A stretch of 64,000 nucleotides of DNA from Novimethylophilus kurashikiensis (GCF_003112435.1 NZ_BDOQ01000008.1:43758-107757), one strand, 5' to 3'; shown: positions 32,883 through 40,764, counted from the first letter of the stretch. Numbers and translations are program-made. Notes: a model not told the origin generated them from the sequence alone.

Positions 32883-34175
32883 AAATTCTCCTTAAGTGAT
32901 ACCGAGTATAGGAATTAGCTGGCTTGCGGGTACCGATTCTTGAGGTTTGGAGATGGTCCCAATCCCATCCCGTGTCCACGTCACCGTAACGTCGGAACGC
33001 GGGCGGCGCTCGTATGACTCTTCTCAACGTCGGAATGGTCAGCTGAACTACACATGGCGGGCCGGGTGAAGAGGGTCTTCAGGAGGGGTCTCCGGCCTTG
33101 CCATGCCTAGGGAGGAAGCTTGACCATTACGCGACGCAGGCGAGACGTCAAACGCGCCCTTCGGCCCTGTTTCCACACGCGCAAGGCGGTGTGTCACCAT
33201 GCCGCGTTCCGCCACCGGTGGTGGACGACGGGAGTGGGATTGACAACTTCACGACCCGAAACAGAAGCCCGGGGGTTAACACAGGCTCCCCGCTTCGCGC
33301 TCGTCATTGCGCCGCATTGATAGGTCTGCGCCCCCGACAGCGAACCGAAAGAGCCTCCCGGTGTGACAACCGAACCGCTCCTTCCGGTGCCGATTGTGTT
33401 CCGGGAACACAATGCGACCCTCCCTGGCGCTTACTGCACGCCCCTTGAAGGAGGTGTTGAGGTCGCATGAAAAGAACGCGTGGGAAGTGGCTGGCGTGGC
33501 CTTTGGCGTAGAGGTTGCTGGCGCATTGAAACGTCCTCCGGTGGGAGTGCCTGGGCAAGTGCTACGATGTCTCAAAGGCCCCTAAGGGGGCGATGCAAGG
33601 GCGGGGTATGCAGGGTGACTACAAGGCCAGCGATTATGGGCTGCGAAGCCTGAAAGCGACCCCCATGGGGATGCTTGTTGAGGAGGGTGTAGGGTGCCTC
33701 AATTCGACAGCGCCAGGCTTCTGCGCATCAGGTATCGGAATAGCCAAAATGAAACGCAAGACGGTGCTTGCTGCAAGGCGGCTGGCACACAACTGCGCAG
33801 GGGAATATACCCGGGCTTGTCCATCAAACGGATGGACGCTTCAACGCAAACACATGGGCACATGCGTGAGGCAAGGAGTCGCGGGAGAGGAACTGTGCAG
33901 GGCGTAATGGGTGCGGTCAGTCCAACATGCGAGCAGCACGAGGCGAGGGAGATGTGGGTCAGGACAAGCCTCCTCGATGACGCTTTTGAGGGGTTCAATT
34001 TAGAGAAGAATCCCTATGGGGCGAACATCTGGAGTGGGAGGTAAGCCAGTGTATGAAAGGCCTCCTCGTGAGACGATTCAATCGCGTCCGGCGCTTTCAA
34101 TAAAAGTGCCAAGGCCCTTTTATCTCAGCCTGCCTTGGCGCTGGTGTGACGTGGACCACCTGGTTGGACAGGCAA
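32883..34175. other. Gene-free, hairpin- and repeat-bearing DNA left of the replicon
   Basis: About 1.3 kb without a gene that I can support. Open frames on both strands lack ribosome sites and family sense. It holds the first copy of the 70-bp element (33231-33300), hairpins such as GCCCC/GGGGC near 33581, and several GGAGTG words. Confidence 0.55.
33231..33300 (+). repeat. 70-bp element, copy 1
   Basis: It starts GGAGTGGGATTG and ends CTCCCCGCTTCGCGC, with GGGGGTTAACACAGG before the tail. Length 70 bp. Confidence 0.75.
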
Positions 34176-34176
34176 T

Positions 34177-34208
34177 AAAAAACCCCGGGGAGTTTCCTCG
34201 ACCGGGGA
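34177..34208 (-). terminator. Terminator of the gene at 34239-34973
   Basis: CCCCGGT and ACTCCCCGGGG-like arms on the minus strand followed by TTTTTTATTG. Confidence 0.75.
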
Positions 34209-34238
34209 GGGGAGTCGCTATCTTGCGACGAGGAGCTG

Positions 34239-34973
34239 TTAAGGTGCGCCGAAGGGCTTGCCGTTGATGTCGACGAACTCGTTAGCCATCGGTGTACCGT
34301 TGATGTTGACCATCGGATGGGAAGCGGGCACACCGCCATGATGATGGCTGCGACCTGCAGAACCGGTATTGGACTGACCCTGTCCTGCTGCACCCACACG
34401 GGTTTCCTTTTCAAACAGCGGCTCATCGCCAAGTGCACGCAAGCGGCGAGCCAAATCCTTTTCAGCGACTTCACGCTCGATACGACCGCGTGCTTCGCCG
34501 TTCAACGCATAAGGCTTGAGTCGACGTTCCTCGAGCTTGAAGTCTTCCTCAAGACGAGTGATGCGAGCCTTGTTGATGTCCTCCATCTTGAGGCCCAAGC
34601 GCACAGCGAGTTCACGAGCGCGAGCGTAATTGCCGCGGTCGTTCGCAACATCACGGGCCTTTTGCTTTTCAATGGCACGCATCAGTTGCGCATCGAGTAC
34701 CACACCGGCAAGCATGGCGAACGGGATGGCGATAAGGCCTGCGGTGAGACCCTTGAGCGCCAGTGCGCCGAACACCAGCGCGACCGGAATGGCGAAGGTG
34801 GCCACCTGGCGAGCGGTCTCGAAGGGGACGACGCCGAGGGGACGCTTAGGGCCTGCGCCTTCGGCCCAGTTGGGAGCGCCATTGATGGCGAGCTCGTGAC
34901 CGAGGCGCAGGCTGTCGACATCGACTAGCGCCTTCAACGGGTCACGGGTGATACGGTTTTTGGTTGCTTCCAT
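34239..34973 (-). CDS. Membrane-anchored hypothetical protein, 244 aa
   Basis: Two hydrophobic helices at about 58-75 and 78-98 (ATFAIPVALVFGALALKGLT and AGLIAIPFAMLAGVVLD) follow a short N-terminal part. A charged helical region (about 100-190) and a Gly/His-rich C-terminal tail (SAGRSHHHGGVPASHP) ending in INGKPFGAP come next. It resembles small transfer-system inner-membrane proteins in layout only. Promoter TTGACA-N17-TAAAGT at 35061-35089. Confidence 0.65.
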   Translation of the reverse strand: MEATKNRITRDPLKALVDVDSLRLGHELAINGAPNWAEGAGPKRPLGVVPFETARQVATFAIPVALVFGALALKGLTAGLIAIPFAMLAGVVLDAQLMRAIEKQKARDVANDRGNYARARELAVRLGLKMEDINKARITRLEEDFKLEERRLKPYALNGEARGRIEREVAEKDLARRLRALGDEPLFEKETRVGAAGQGQSNTGSAGRSHHHGGVPASHPMVNINGTPMANEFVDINGKPFGAP

Positions 34974-35060
34974 GATGCTTCTACCTCTTTTTCTTTCGCT
35001 ACCTCGGTAGCTATTCTGTCCACTTGCTAGGCTTACTGCTTAGCCTTAATTGTTAAGCGT

Positions 35061-35089
35061 ACTTTAACATACTCAGCCTCATTTGTCAA
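35061..35089 (-). promoter_or_regulatory. Promoter TTGACA-N17-TAAAGT
   Basis: Minus-strand TTGACA (35089-35084), 17-bp spacer, TAAAGT (35066-35061), upstream of the membrane protein. Confidence 0.75.
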
Positions 35090-35160
35090 GGTCAAAATGA
35101 ACACCGCGTGAAGTTTTTGTGAAGCTTTCTTTGCGTATGAAAGACGCTACGCAAAACGGG

Positions 35161-35228
35161 GGAGTGTGAGTTGGATTCCCGCAGGCGAAAAAGAAACGTG
35201 TGGGTTAGACAAGGTTCGGGCTTCGCCC
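35161..35228 (+). repeat. 70-bp element, copy 2 (variant tail)
   Basis: Starts GGAGTGTGAGTTGGATT. The tail is GGTTCGGGCTTCGCCC instead of CCCGCTTCGCGC, keeping the stem by compensating change. Confidence 0.65.
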
Positions 35229-35323
35229 AAGCTGGCTCAATACCCGGTCGGGGAGGCGAAGAGCAGAAGGCCAGCAACAGCTCGCGCGTCACCGGTGCCA
35301 GGGCGACCGGTTCTGGCGCACAG

Positions 35324-35393
35324 GGAGTGGGAGTGGGATGTTTCAAGGCGAGCAACAGGTCGTGGGGGTTCGCACAGGGTTCCCGCTTCGCGC
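35324..35393 (+). repeat. 70-bp element, copy 3
   Basis: Starts GGAGTGGGAGTGGGATGTTT, contains CAAGGCGAGCAAC, and ends GGGTTCCCGCTTCGCGC. Length 70 bp. Confidence 0.75.
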
Positions 35394-35480
35394 AGGGGAG
35401 CCGCAGCCCCAAGACCGAACAGCAGACGTCCTTGAGCGTGACGCGGTCAACAGAAACCGCTGACGCGAGGCGTTACAAGG

Positions 35481-35549
35481 GGAGTGGGAGTTGGATGTTT
35501 CAAGGCGAACTTCAGAAAGGCTTGGGCAAGACAGTCCGCCGCTTCGCGT
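35481..35549 (+). repeat. 70-bp element, copy 4
   Basis: Starts GGAGTGGGAGTTGGATGTTT, shares CAAGGCGAAC with copy 3, and ends GTCCGCCGCTTCGCG. Confidence 0.75.
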
Positions 35550-35721
35550 AATCCACGAGGACGTCCCATGGCGGGTTGCTCACGCAGTCGAAAGCCCCTC
35601 TGCGGGGGCTAGGCTAAAAAGGTGAATCGATTGACTCCAAGGCAAGCCACAGTCACGCGGGCAATCGGCCCGCAGATGCTTTCCTTGCGGTAGAAAAACG
35701 CTTCCGCAAGGCTGCGCACGA

Positions 35722-35790
35722 GGAGTGTGATTAGAATGTTCACACGCTCAAAAACTGTCTTTGGGTTGCAACAAGGTCCCCGCTTCGCGC
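35722..35790 (+). repeat. 70-bp element, copy 5
   Basis: Starts GGAGTGTGATTAGAATGTT and ends AACAAGGTCCCCGCTTCGCGC-like, 41 bp upstream of the repA -35. Confidence 0.75.
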
Positions 35791-35831
35791 TATCGAGGCA
35801 AGCCTGGCGTCGCCTCTTCAAAAGGTTTGCA

Positions 35832-35860
35832 TTGACAAAAATGCTATTAGATGGTATATT
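35832..35860 (+). promoter_or_regulatory. repA promoter TTGACA-N17-TATATT
   Basis: Consensus TTGACA (35832-35837), 17 bp, TATATT (35855-35860). It supports ATG 35890 as repA start. Confidence 0.85.
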
Positions 35861-35889
35861 TGCAGGCATTAAATCTCCAGATTGCCAGC

Positions 35890-36828
35890 ATGTCCAAGGA
35901 TACCATTACGCGAACGATGCCGCCTGCGGCAGACTTGCAAGCGCTATTGCAGCGGCCTGCAGAGGCGCTCGATTTCGTATTGCCTGGATTCAAGGCGGGG
36001 ACGGTCGGCGGGGTTATCAGTCCGGGTGGAGTCGGCAAGAGTTATTGGGCGCTGTCGCTGGCAGTGAGCCTCGCATCCTCCGCTGACCTCACGGGACTTG
36101 CGCCAAAGAAAGGGCGCATTGTGGTGCTGTCCGCCGAGGATGGAGAAGATGTGTTCGCCTCTCGTCTGCACGCGGTGGAGCGCTATCTGCCTAAAGGCGG
36201 CACGCTCAACGACTTTGATTTTCGGGATTGCGTCGGGCTCAACATCGACTTGATGGAGGCCGGGTGGTTTGACGCGGTGCTGTCGATTGTCAAAGGCGCA
36301 CGACTGGTCGTGCTCGATACCTTGTCGCGCTTTCATTCGCTGGATGAGAACGCAACCCCGGATATGAAGCGGCTCCTCGCGCAGCTCGAACGATTGGCGA
36401 CGGTTTCCGGCGCCGCAGTGATGTATCTACATCACACTAGCAAGTCCGCCGCCATCAGCGGCATGGGCGCCTTGCAGCAAGCAGCCCGTGGTTCTTCCGT
36501 GCTGGTAGACAACGCGCGCTGGGTTTCCTTCCTGGCAGCGATGACCGAGCACGAGGCCCGCAAGTTTGGGTTGCCTGAGGGTGCTCACGTGCACTATGTG
36601 CGCTGGAATATCAGCAAGCAAAACTATGGTGCGCCGCTGGAAGACCAATGGTTCAAGCGTGTCGAAGACGGCGTCTTGCTACCCTGCACCTTCGATAATG
36701 GCGTAGCGGAACCACAAACGATTGTGCGTCCGCAGCCTATGCCCGTTCAAACAACTGAAACCCGCGGACCGGCCGACACGGTCCCCGGCTTGCCTTCTGC
36801 CAAAGGCGCCTTCGATGGAAAATGGTAA
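35890..36828 (+). CDS. repA: RepA-type hexameric replication helicase (IncQ/RSF1010-like)
   Basis: The protein has 312 residues from ATG 35890; the promoter excludes an earlier in-frame ATG. Walker A ISPGGVGKSYWAL lies at about 43-55, then VVLSAEDGEDVFASRLHAVE, Walker B RLVVLDTLSRFHSLDENAT, MYLHHTSKSAA, and ARGSSVLVDNARWVSFLAAM. This follows RSF1010 RepA segment by segment, with SKQNYGAPLEDQWFKR near the end. RepA is the 5'-3' helicase that unwinds the origin. It runs into repC by a one-base TAATG overlap. Confidence 0.93.
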   Translation: MSKDTITRTMPPAADLQALLQRPAEALDFVLPGFKAGTVGGVISPGGVGKSYWALSLAVSLASSADLTGLAPKKGRIVVLSAEDGEDVFASRLHAVERYLPKGGTLNDFDFRDCVGLNIDLMEAGWFDAVLSIVKGARLVVLDTLSRFHSLDENATPDMKRLLAQLERLATVSGAAVMYLHHTSKSAAISGMGALQQAARGSSVLVDNARWVSFLAAMTEHEARKFGLPEGAHVHYVRWNISKQNYGAPLEDQWFKRVEDGVLLPCTFDNGVAEPQTIVRPQPMPVQTTETRGPADTVPGLPSAKGAFDGKW

Positions 36829-37619
36829 TGACCGCTAATGCTTCCGGCCCCTCGGGCGTCGCTGATATCATCAAGAAATTGCCGACGACAACGGTGCACC
36901 AGTCGCGGCTGCAACTCTATCAGCCGACGCGACGGCCGCAATGGCAGGAACGGGTGATTGCAACGCCGTGGGGTACCGCCACCGTGCGCGGCAAGATAGG
37001 GCAGGTGCATGCCGACATCATCGAAGCCATCTGCCGCCATGCGGAAGACCACCGCACCATTGCCGCGACCGGGCACCTTCAAATCCTCGTTGACCCCTAT
37101 AAGGTGCGGGTGACGGTCGGCGGCGGCAAGGCGTATTCCAAGGACACGCTCTGGCGCATGCTCACTGAATTGCGCGAAACCTCCATCACATTGGAAGCCC
37201 CGGCGCAAGGATTGAAGCTGCTTGGCGGCATCCTCGACCGGGTGGAAGAGTCGCAAGCGACAAAGCTCAATCGATTGACGGGCAAGCCCCGTCAGATGTG
37301 GCGCGTCACGCTGGACCCGGCGTTTGCCGCCATGTTGCGCGACGACTTGCAGCTTCACTATGACCCGGCGCCGCTCGCCAAGATTGATGCCGGCGTGGCA
37401 CAAGCCATCGCCCGTCACATCCTGACCCATCGAGACCAACCGACCGGCGGCTGGCTCATGGATACCTTGATTCAACTCGTGGGCGCGGGCGGCGACAGTG
37501 TGTCGATGCGCCATCGCCGTCGTGAAATCCACAAATCCGCAGACGCCTTGAAGGCCGTAGGCATCCTCGTCGACGGCAATCGCATCAAGCGCCTCGATGC
37601 CGAGGAAGAAGATATCTAG
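36828..37619 (+). CDS. repC: RepC-like replication initiator
   Basis: It encodes about 263 residues starting MTANASGPSGVADI; ATG 36822, two codons earlier, is an alternative. Its place after repA, its size and a winged-helix-type pattern (KDTLWRMLTELRETSITLEA, then a second unit VSMRHRRREIHKSADALKAV) suit an IncQ RepC iteron-binding protein, though similarity to RSF1010 RepC by eye is low. RepC recruits RepA to iterons. A RepB primase gene is not in the window. The likely target is the iteron array 38606-38751. Confidence 0.75.
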   Translation: MTANASGPSGVADIIKKLPTTTVHQSRLQLYQPTRRPQWQERVIATPWGTATVRGKIGQVHADIIEAICRHAEDHRTIAATGHLQILVDPYKVRVTVGGGKAYSKDTLWRMLTELRETSITLEAPAQGLKLLGGILDRVEESQATKLNRLTGKPRQMWRVTLDPAFAAMLRDDLQLHYDPAPLAKIDAGVAQAIARHILTHRDQPTGGWLMDTLIQLVGAGGDSVSMRHRRREIHKSADALKAVGILVDGNRIKRLDAEEEDI

Positions 37620-37631
37620 GCACAATGAAAA

Positions 37632-37651
37632 GAGACCCGGTGACGGGTCTC
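37632..37651. terminator. Terminator between repC and the convergent gene
   Basis: GAGACCCG/CGGGTCTC hairpin; T tract best on the minus strand (TTTTC), so it serves the minus gene and perhaps repC. Confidence 0.75.
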
Positions 37652-37657
37652 TGAGGG

Positions 37658-38083
37658 TTATTGCATTTTGCCTTGCTGCTTCAGGTAAGCGAAGGTGATT
37701 TCCTGCAAGGTGCGCAGTTGCCCGAGCACATCTCGTGCGTATACTGGAACATTGCGACCATCCCGTGGGAAGCGAAAATCCGGTGTCGTCGTGGGCAAGC
37801 TGTAGTCATAGCTCAACAGGCTGTACTTCACCCGCTTAAGCAGCCTGTTCCATTCGACGTTGTAGAATTCCTCCGGTACCACAGTCGTCGCCGCATCAAG
37901 CTGCTCTAACTTCTGCGTCAATGCCGCTTTTTCTTTCTGATAGGTAAGCTTGGCGCGCCGGGTAATGGCGTTAGAGTTGGGCATCAGGCATTTGCATGGA
38001 CCGCATTCCGCCATGACCGCATCAAGAAAAGCCAAGTAAGCTGTAACCGCAAACCCGTTATTCGATTCAACTGTTTGTTGCAT
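37658..38083 (-). CDS. Hypothetical protein, 141 aa
   Basis: It starts MQQTVESNNGFAVTAYLAFL after AGAGGAAATAAC. It is helical, with a GPCKCLMP cysteine pair and a charged coiled coil (RRAKLTYQKEKAALTQKLEQ). The family is not recognised. Convergent with repC. Confidence 0.6.
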   Translation of the reverse strand: MQQTVESNNGFAVTAYLAFLDAVMAECGPCKCLMPNSNAITRRAKLTYQKEKAALTQKLEQLDAATTVVPEEFYNVEWNRLLKRVKYSLLSYDYSLPTTTPDFRFPRDGRNVPVYARDVLGQLRTLQEITFAYLKQQGKMQ

Positions 38084-38143
38084 GTTATTTCCTCTCGATT
38101 GATAAAAACCACATCGATGTATATCACCGGCGACAATGAAAAC

Positions 38144-38168
38144 TCCCCATCTAGGTTGATGGGGAGGG
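38144..38168 (-). terminator. Terminator of the gene at 38173-38511
   Basis: CTCCCCATC/GATGGGGAG arms followed by TTTTC on the minus strand. Confidence 0.75.
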
Positions 38169-38172
38169 AGCG

Positions 38173-38511
38173 TTACGACAGGGGTTGGGGAGCTGCTTCG
38201 CCCTTCAAAAGGCGGTTGTAAAACACGCCGACATAGCCGGAAGTCGACAGGCAGCGATTAAGGTCCTCAAGCGCGAACCGGCCGGTAATCACGATGAGCT
38301 CATCGGCCATCTCGTCAAAACCTGCTTCGCGGTACTTGGCCTGCGCTTTGGCGTGCCAGTCCTGCACCAATTCCGGACGTCCGTGCTTATGCAGCGTGCC
38401 GGATTCCTTGTCGAAGCAAATCGAAACTTCATCCATCACGGCGCCGATAGGGTCATCACCCTCATGCAGCACGTACTGCCCACAATTGAGCTTGTAGCAA
38501 TAATCAGACAT
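38173..38511 (-). CDS. Hypothetical protein, 112 aa, next to the origin
   Basis: It starts MSDYCYKLNCGQYVLHEGDD; AGAGGAAGCT before ATG 38511 decides the start. Small and acidic, with a strand-rich N-terminus and helical C-terminus. No family is recognised. Its promoter (38557-38584) abuts the iterons, so Rep binding there could affect its expression. Confidence 0.6.
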   Translation of the reverse strand: MSDYCYKLNCGQYVLHEGDDPIGAVMDEVSICFDKESGTLHKHGRPELVQDWHAKAQAKYREAGFDEMADELIVITGRFALEDLNRCLSTSGYVGVFYNRLLKGEAAPQPLS

Positions 38512-38556
38512 AGCTTCCTCTCTTGTAATTGACCTAAACGGGGATATTCCCGTTGT

Positions 38557-38584
38557 CGTATAGCGCGAAAATGACCGCAATCAA
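38557..38584 (-). promoter_or_regulatory. Promoter TTGATT-N16-TATACG with GCGCTATAC core
   Basis: Minus-strand TTGATT (38584-38579), 16 bp, TATACG (38562-38557), 22 bases from the first iteron. Confidence 0.65.
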
Positions 38585-38605
38585 GCGCAGTGAGGCGCAA
38601 TCCGC

Positions 38606-38751
38606 GTGCAGCAAAGGCCAGGTCGACCGCAGTGGTGCGCAGCAAAAGCCAGATAGGGGCACCGGGAGGCGTGCAGCAAAAGCCAGATGGCGTGCAGCAA
38701 AAGCCAGGTCGTGTGCAGCATAAGCCAGAAGGTGTGCAGCATAAGCCAGGT
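38606..38751. repeat. Iteron array, probable oriV
   Basis: Six copies of an 18-base core, consensus GTGCAGCAAAAGCCAGRT. The last four start at 38671, 38692, 38713 and 38734, exactly 21 bp apart; two looser copies start at 38606 and 38637. Two copies read CATAAGCC in place of CAAAAGCC. Iterons of this size and period near rep genes are initiator-binding sites. A lone further copy lies at 40271. Confidence 0.85.
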
Positions 38752-38760
38752 CTCTTTAGG

Positions 38761-38805
38761 ATTCTTAGGACCTTTTAGGTCTCTAAGAATGAAACCTTGA
38801 GGTTT
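38761..38805. other. Two hairpins next to the iterons (possible single-strand initiation sites)
   Basis: ATTCTTAGGACC (38761-38772) pairs with GGTC-T-CTAAGAAT (38778-38790), a 12-bp stem with one bulge. AAACC-TTGA-GGTTT (38792-38805) follows at once. The block is AT-rich. IncQ origins carry hairpin ssi sites beside the iterons; the parallel is inference. Confidence 0.55.
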
Positions 38806-38844
38806 GCGTTTTGTTGGTAAGCCAACTTGCGAGCGAGCACGCGG

Positions 38845-38912
38845 GGAGTGGGATGGGTATCTTGGGTCCGTAAATGTTTGAGTGGGGGTTGGCAAGGTCG
38901 CCCGCTTCGCGC
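38845..38912 (+). repeat. 70-bp element, copy 6
   Basis: Starts GGAGTGGGATGGGTATC and ends GGCAAGGTCGCCCGCTTCGCGC-like; 68 bp. It is the last forward copy, just right of the iterons. Confidence 0.75.
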
Positions 38913-39086
38913 AGGCGGCGTACACGCGGCCGTAGGCGATGGGAGAGTGTGAAAAACATTTTGCGCGCTATCGGTATGGCTTAACCGAGGTTCTGGTTTG
39001 CGTTGTATCTCCCTTCCGTCGTTCCGACGAGGGCTTGCTGCAAAAACAGGTTAAGCCTTGAGCATGCTCCCCAGCATGGGAGCGCT

Positions 39087-39162
39087 GGAGTGGGAGAGGC
39101 GTACAAGCATCAAGGCGAGCCAAATATCGAAATTCCGGATGCACCTCTTCGCCTATGGGCGC
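39087..39162 (+). repeat. Variant element: GGAGTGGGA head with CGCCTATGGGCG tail, copy 1
   Basis: Begins GGAGTGGGAGAGG and contains ATCAAGGCGAGC like copies 3 and 4 of the main family, but ends CGCCTATGGGCGC. Confidence 0.5.
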
Positions 39163-39270
39163 CTTGATGGAAATGGCGTCCTGGACGTAAGCCCCCATGA
39201 ACACAACTGCGCAGGCAAAAGAGAGGCTCGCTTCGAAGTCAGAAAGGTGCGGGCCGGCATACATCTCGTT

Positions 39271-39411
39271 CCTGGTTGGCGCGAGGACACCAATCACAGA
39301 GGCTTCCCTGTGGAAATGAGTAACAGAAGTGTGATTGCAAGAACGTCCGCTTATCCCTCGTTTAACACGCTCTGGCGCTCGGACGTCTATGGAGTCCTCG
39401 CGCCAACCAGG
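39271..39411. other. 141-bp three-way-junction inverted repeat
   Basis: An 18-bp perfect outer stem joins CCTGGTTGGCGCGAGGAC (39271-39288) and its complement at 39394-39411. Inside are two further helices: CAATCAC 39291-39297 with GTGATTG 39331-39337, and ACGTCCG 39343-39349 with CGGACGT 39380-39386. Linkers are 2, 5 and 7 bases. No coding sense is evident. Confidence 0.7.
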
Positions 39412-39483
39412 AGGGGCTATGCGATTGAGCCCGCCCGAAGGTTTGCTGGTTTGCGCGCTGATGGGCAAGGGGTGGGGTAAGGC

Positions 39484-39569
39484 GGAGTGGGACCGAAGGG
39501 CATCTACGCCGACCGGAATGCGGTCGGGCAGCAAGACGCTTGTTTTGCGGCAACGGTCGCCTATGGGCG
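39484..39569 (+). repeat. Variant element, copy 2
   Basis: Begins GGAGTGGGACCG, holds the hairpin CCGACCG/CGGTCGG and ends CGCCTATGGGCG. Confidence 0.45.
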
Positions 39570-39726
39570 GCCGCTAGGTGGAGACAGGCCGGTGTGCATC
39601 CGCCTGGGGCAAGGGAGTGTGGAGGGTACGTGCCCATGGAGAGTGGGGAACGGCTATAGGACGCCGTGCTAGGGCACGGCAATGCGGGTAAGGCGGATGG
39701 GGCTGCGCAGGTGTGTACCAAAGGCG

Positions 39727-39810
39727 GGAGTGAGAAACAGGATAGGGGCTATTGTCTAAGGCCAATAGCCAGGCGAGAGCAGCCAACATGCTTCCAGCGC
39801 CTATGGGCGC
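39727..39810 (+). repeat. Variant element, copy 3
   Basis: Begins GGAGTGAGAAAC and ends GCGCCTATGGGCGC, with an internal GGCTATT/AATAGCC hairpin. Confidence 0.4.
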
Positions 39811-39836
39811 TTCCCCGGCGCAATGGAACACCAGAC

Positions 39837-39970
39837 CTGAACTCAGCGGTTCAGGAGCCTGCGTCAGGCGAGGTATGCTCGCCTCCTGGATTGAATGCCC
39901 TTGGACTCAGCGGTCCAAGGGCGAAGGGTAGCCTCCCTGATGTGCCCGAACTCAGCGGTTCGAGCACAGG
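39837..39970. repeat. Three hairpins with invariant loop CTCAGCGG and covarying stems
   Basis: Stems CCTGAA/TTCAGG, CCTTGGA/TCCAAGG and TGCCCGAA/TTCGAGCA (one mismatch) all enclose CTCAGCGG. The stem bases change on both sides together, so the structure is what is kept. Confidence 0.65.
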
Positions 39971-40270
39971 CTAAAGCCCGCTGCGTCCTATGGGCCGCCG
40001 TGCGCGGTCTTTAGCTTTTAGCGTAGCGTCATCCAGAGGCGCCTATGGGCGCCTAACAGCAGAAAACGATATCCAGCAAGCCAAGCTCGCCCTTCATCAA
40101 AGGGCGAGCGGATGCTTGAGATGGCGTCTTGTTTTTTGGAGTGGGTTAGCAAGAAGCCACCTAGGGTGGCGTAAAGACATAGGCTTGCTGACACGTGTGT
40201 TAGCGTTTGAACGGGGATTACCCATACCGGCATTTCCATACTAGATGGGGGTATTTTTGCAAAAATGGGT

Positions 40271-40288
40271 GAGCAGCAAAGGCCAGAG
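40271..40288. repeat. Isolated iteron-like copy
   Basis: GAGCAGCAAAGGCCAGAG matches the iteron core with few changes, 1.5 kb from the array. It could be a second initiator-binding site. Confidence 0.5.
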
Positions 40289-40354
40289 TGTTACGCCTAT
40301 GGGCGTCTTGCGAGGCCGTAGTGCTGGCTTGCCAGCCGCGGGGTCACGACGGCG

Positions 40355-40493
40355 AATGACTCAGGGCCGCAGGCCCGCACCAGCGGAGCATGACTCCGGG
40401 GCCGTATGACTCCGCGGACGCATGACTCGGGAGCGCAGTGACTCCTGCCTTTTAGGCAACCATGCGGTGCCTTTTAGGGCACCCGCATGACTC
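40355..40493 (+). repeat. TGACTC repeat cluster with long hairpin
   Basis: [AG]TGACTC occurs at 40355, 40389, 40405, 40421, 40438 and 40487; the four central copies are 16-17 bp apart. A hairpin of about 11 bp (CATGCGG-TGCC / GGCACCCGCATG, 40461-40489) lies at the end. Confidence 0.6.
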
Positions 40494-40764
40494 CTGAGGC
40501 ATATCCGTCAAGCGCGATTTTTTTACCCCTCTCCCGTATTGCACGACCCTCCGCCTCCTCCTGGTCCCACTAATTCCGCCTGGGGCGCTGTCGCACTCGT
40601 TCGCGTGCTATGGCTTGCTCTCTGCTGGTATGCCAATGGGCTCAGGACTGGCCGAATGGGAGTCGTCTTGTTGGCGCGTCGACGAGATGGCTGGTTTGCC
40701 GCGCTTGGGGAGTGTGGCCCGCTATGGCGGTCTTCTGGTAAGCGGCTGCAGGCGAGGTCCGGAT

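Larger units (their letters stand above)
35090..35831. other. Gene-free region with four 70-bp elements
   Basis: About 740 bp before the repA promoter with no supported gene. It contains copies 2-5 of the 70-bp element and the hairpin AGCCCC/GGGGCT near 35594. Confidence 0.6.
39664..40334. repeat. Dense hairpin cluster
   Basis: Perfect or near-perfect stems follow each other: GCCGTGC/GCACGGC (39666), GGCTATT/AATAGCC (39748), GCGCC-TAT-GGGCGC (39797), CCTGAA/TTCAGG (39837), AGGCGAG/CTCGCCT (39868), CCTTGGA/TCCAAGG (39899), GAA/TTC-type (39946), GGCGCC/GGCGCC (40032), GCTCGCCCTT/AAGGGCGAGC (40084), GCCACC/GGTGGC (40156), ACGCC/GGCGT (40291), GCTGG/CCAGC (40323). Confidence 0.65.
38913..40764. 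other. Gene-free structured region right of oriV
   Basis: About 1.85 kb with no supportable gene; open frames on both strands cross hairpins and lack ribosome sites. It holds a three-way-junction inverted repeat, about 15 short hairpins, GGAGTGGGA heads with CGCCTATGGGCG tails and TGACTC repeats. Confidence 0.6.

Noticed and set aside
33098..34044. Open frames of 60-120 codons on both strands in the replicon spacers
   Set aside because: They overlap each other in several frames, lack ribosome sites, cross hairpins and show no family sense.
38606..38751. CRISPR-like array
   Set aside because: The period of 21 bp with 18-bp conserved core leaves no real spacers; iterons fit better.
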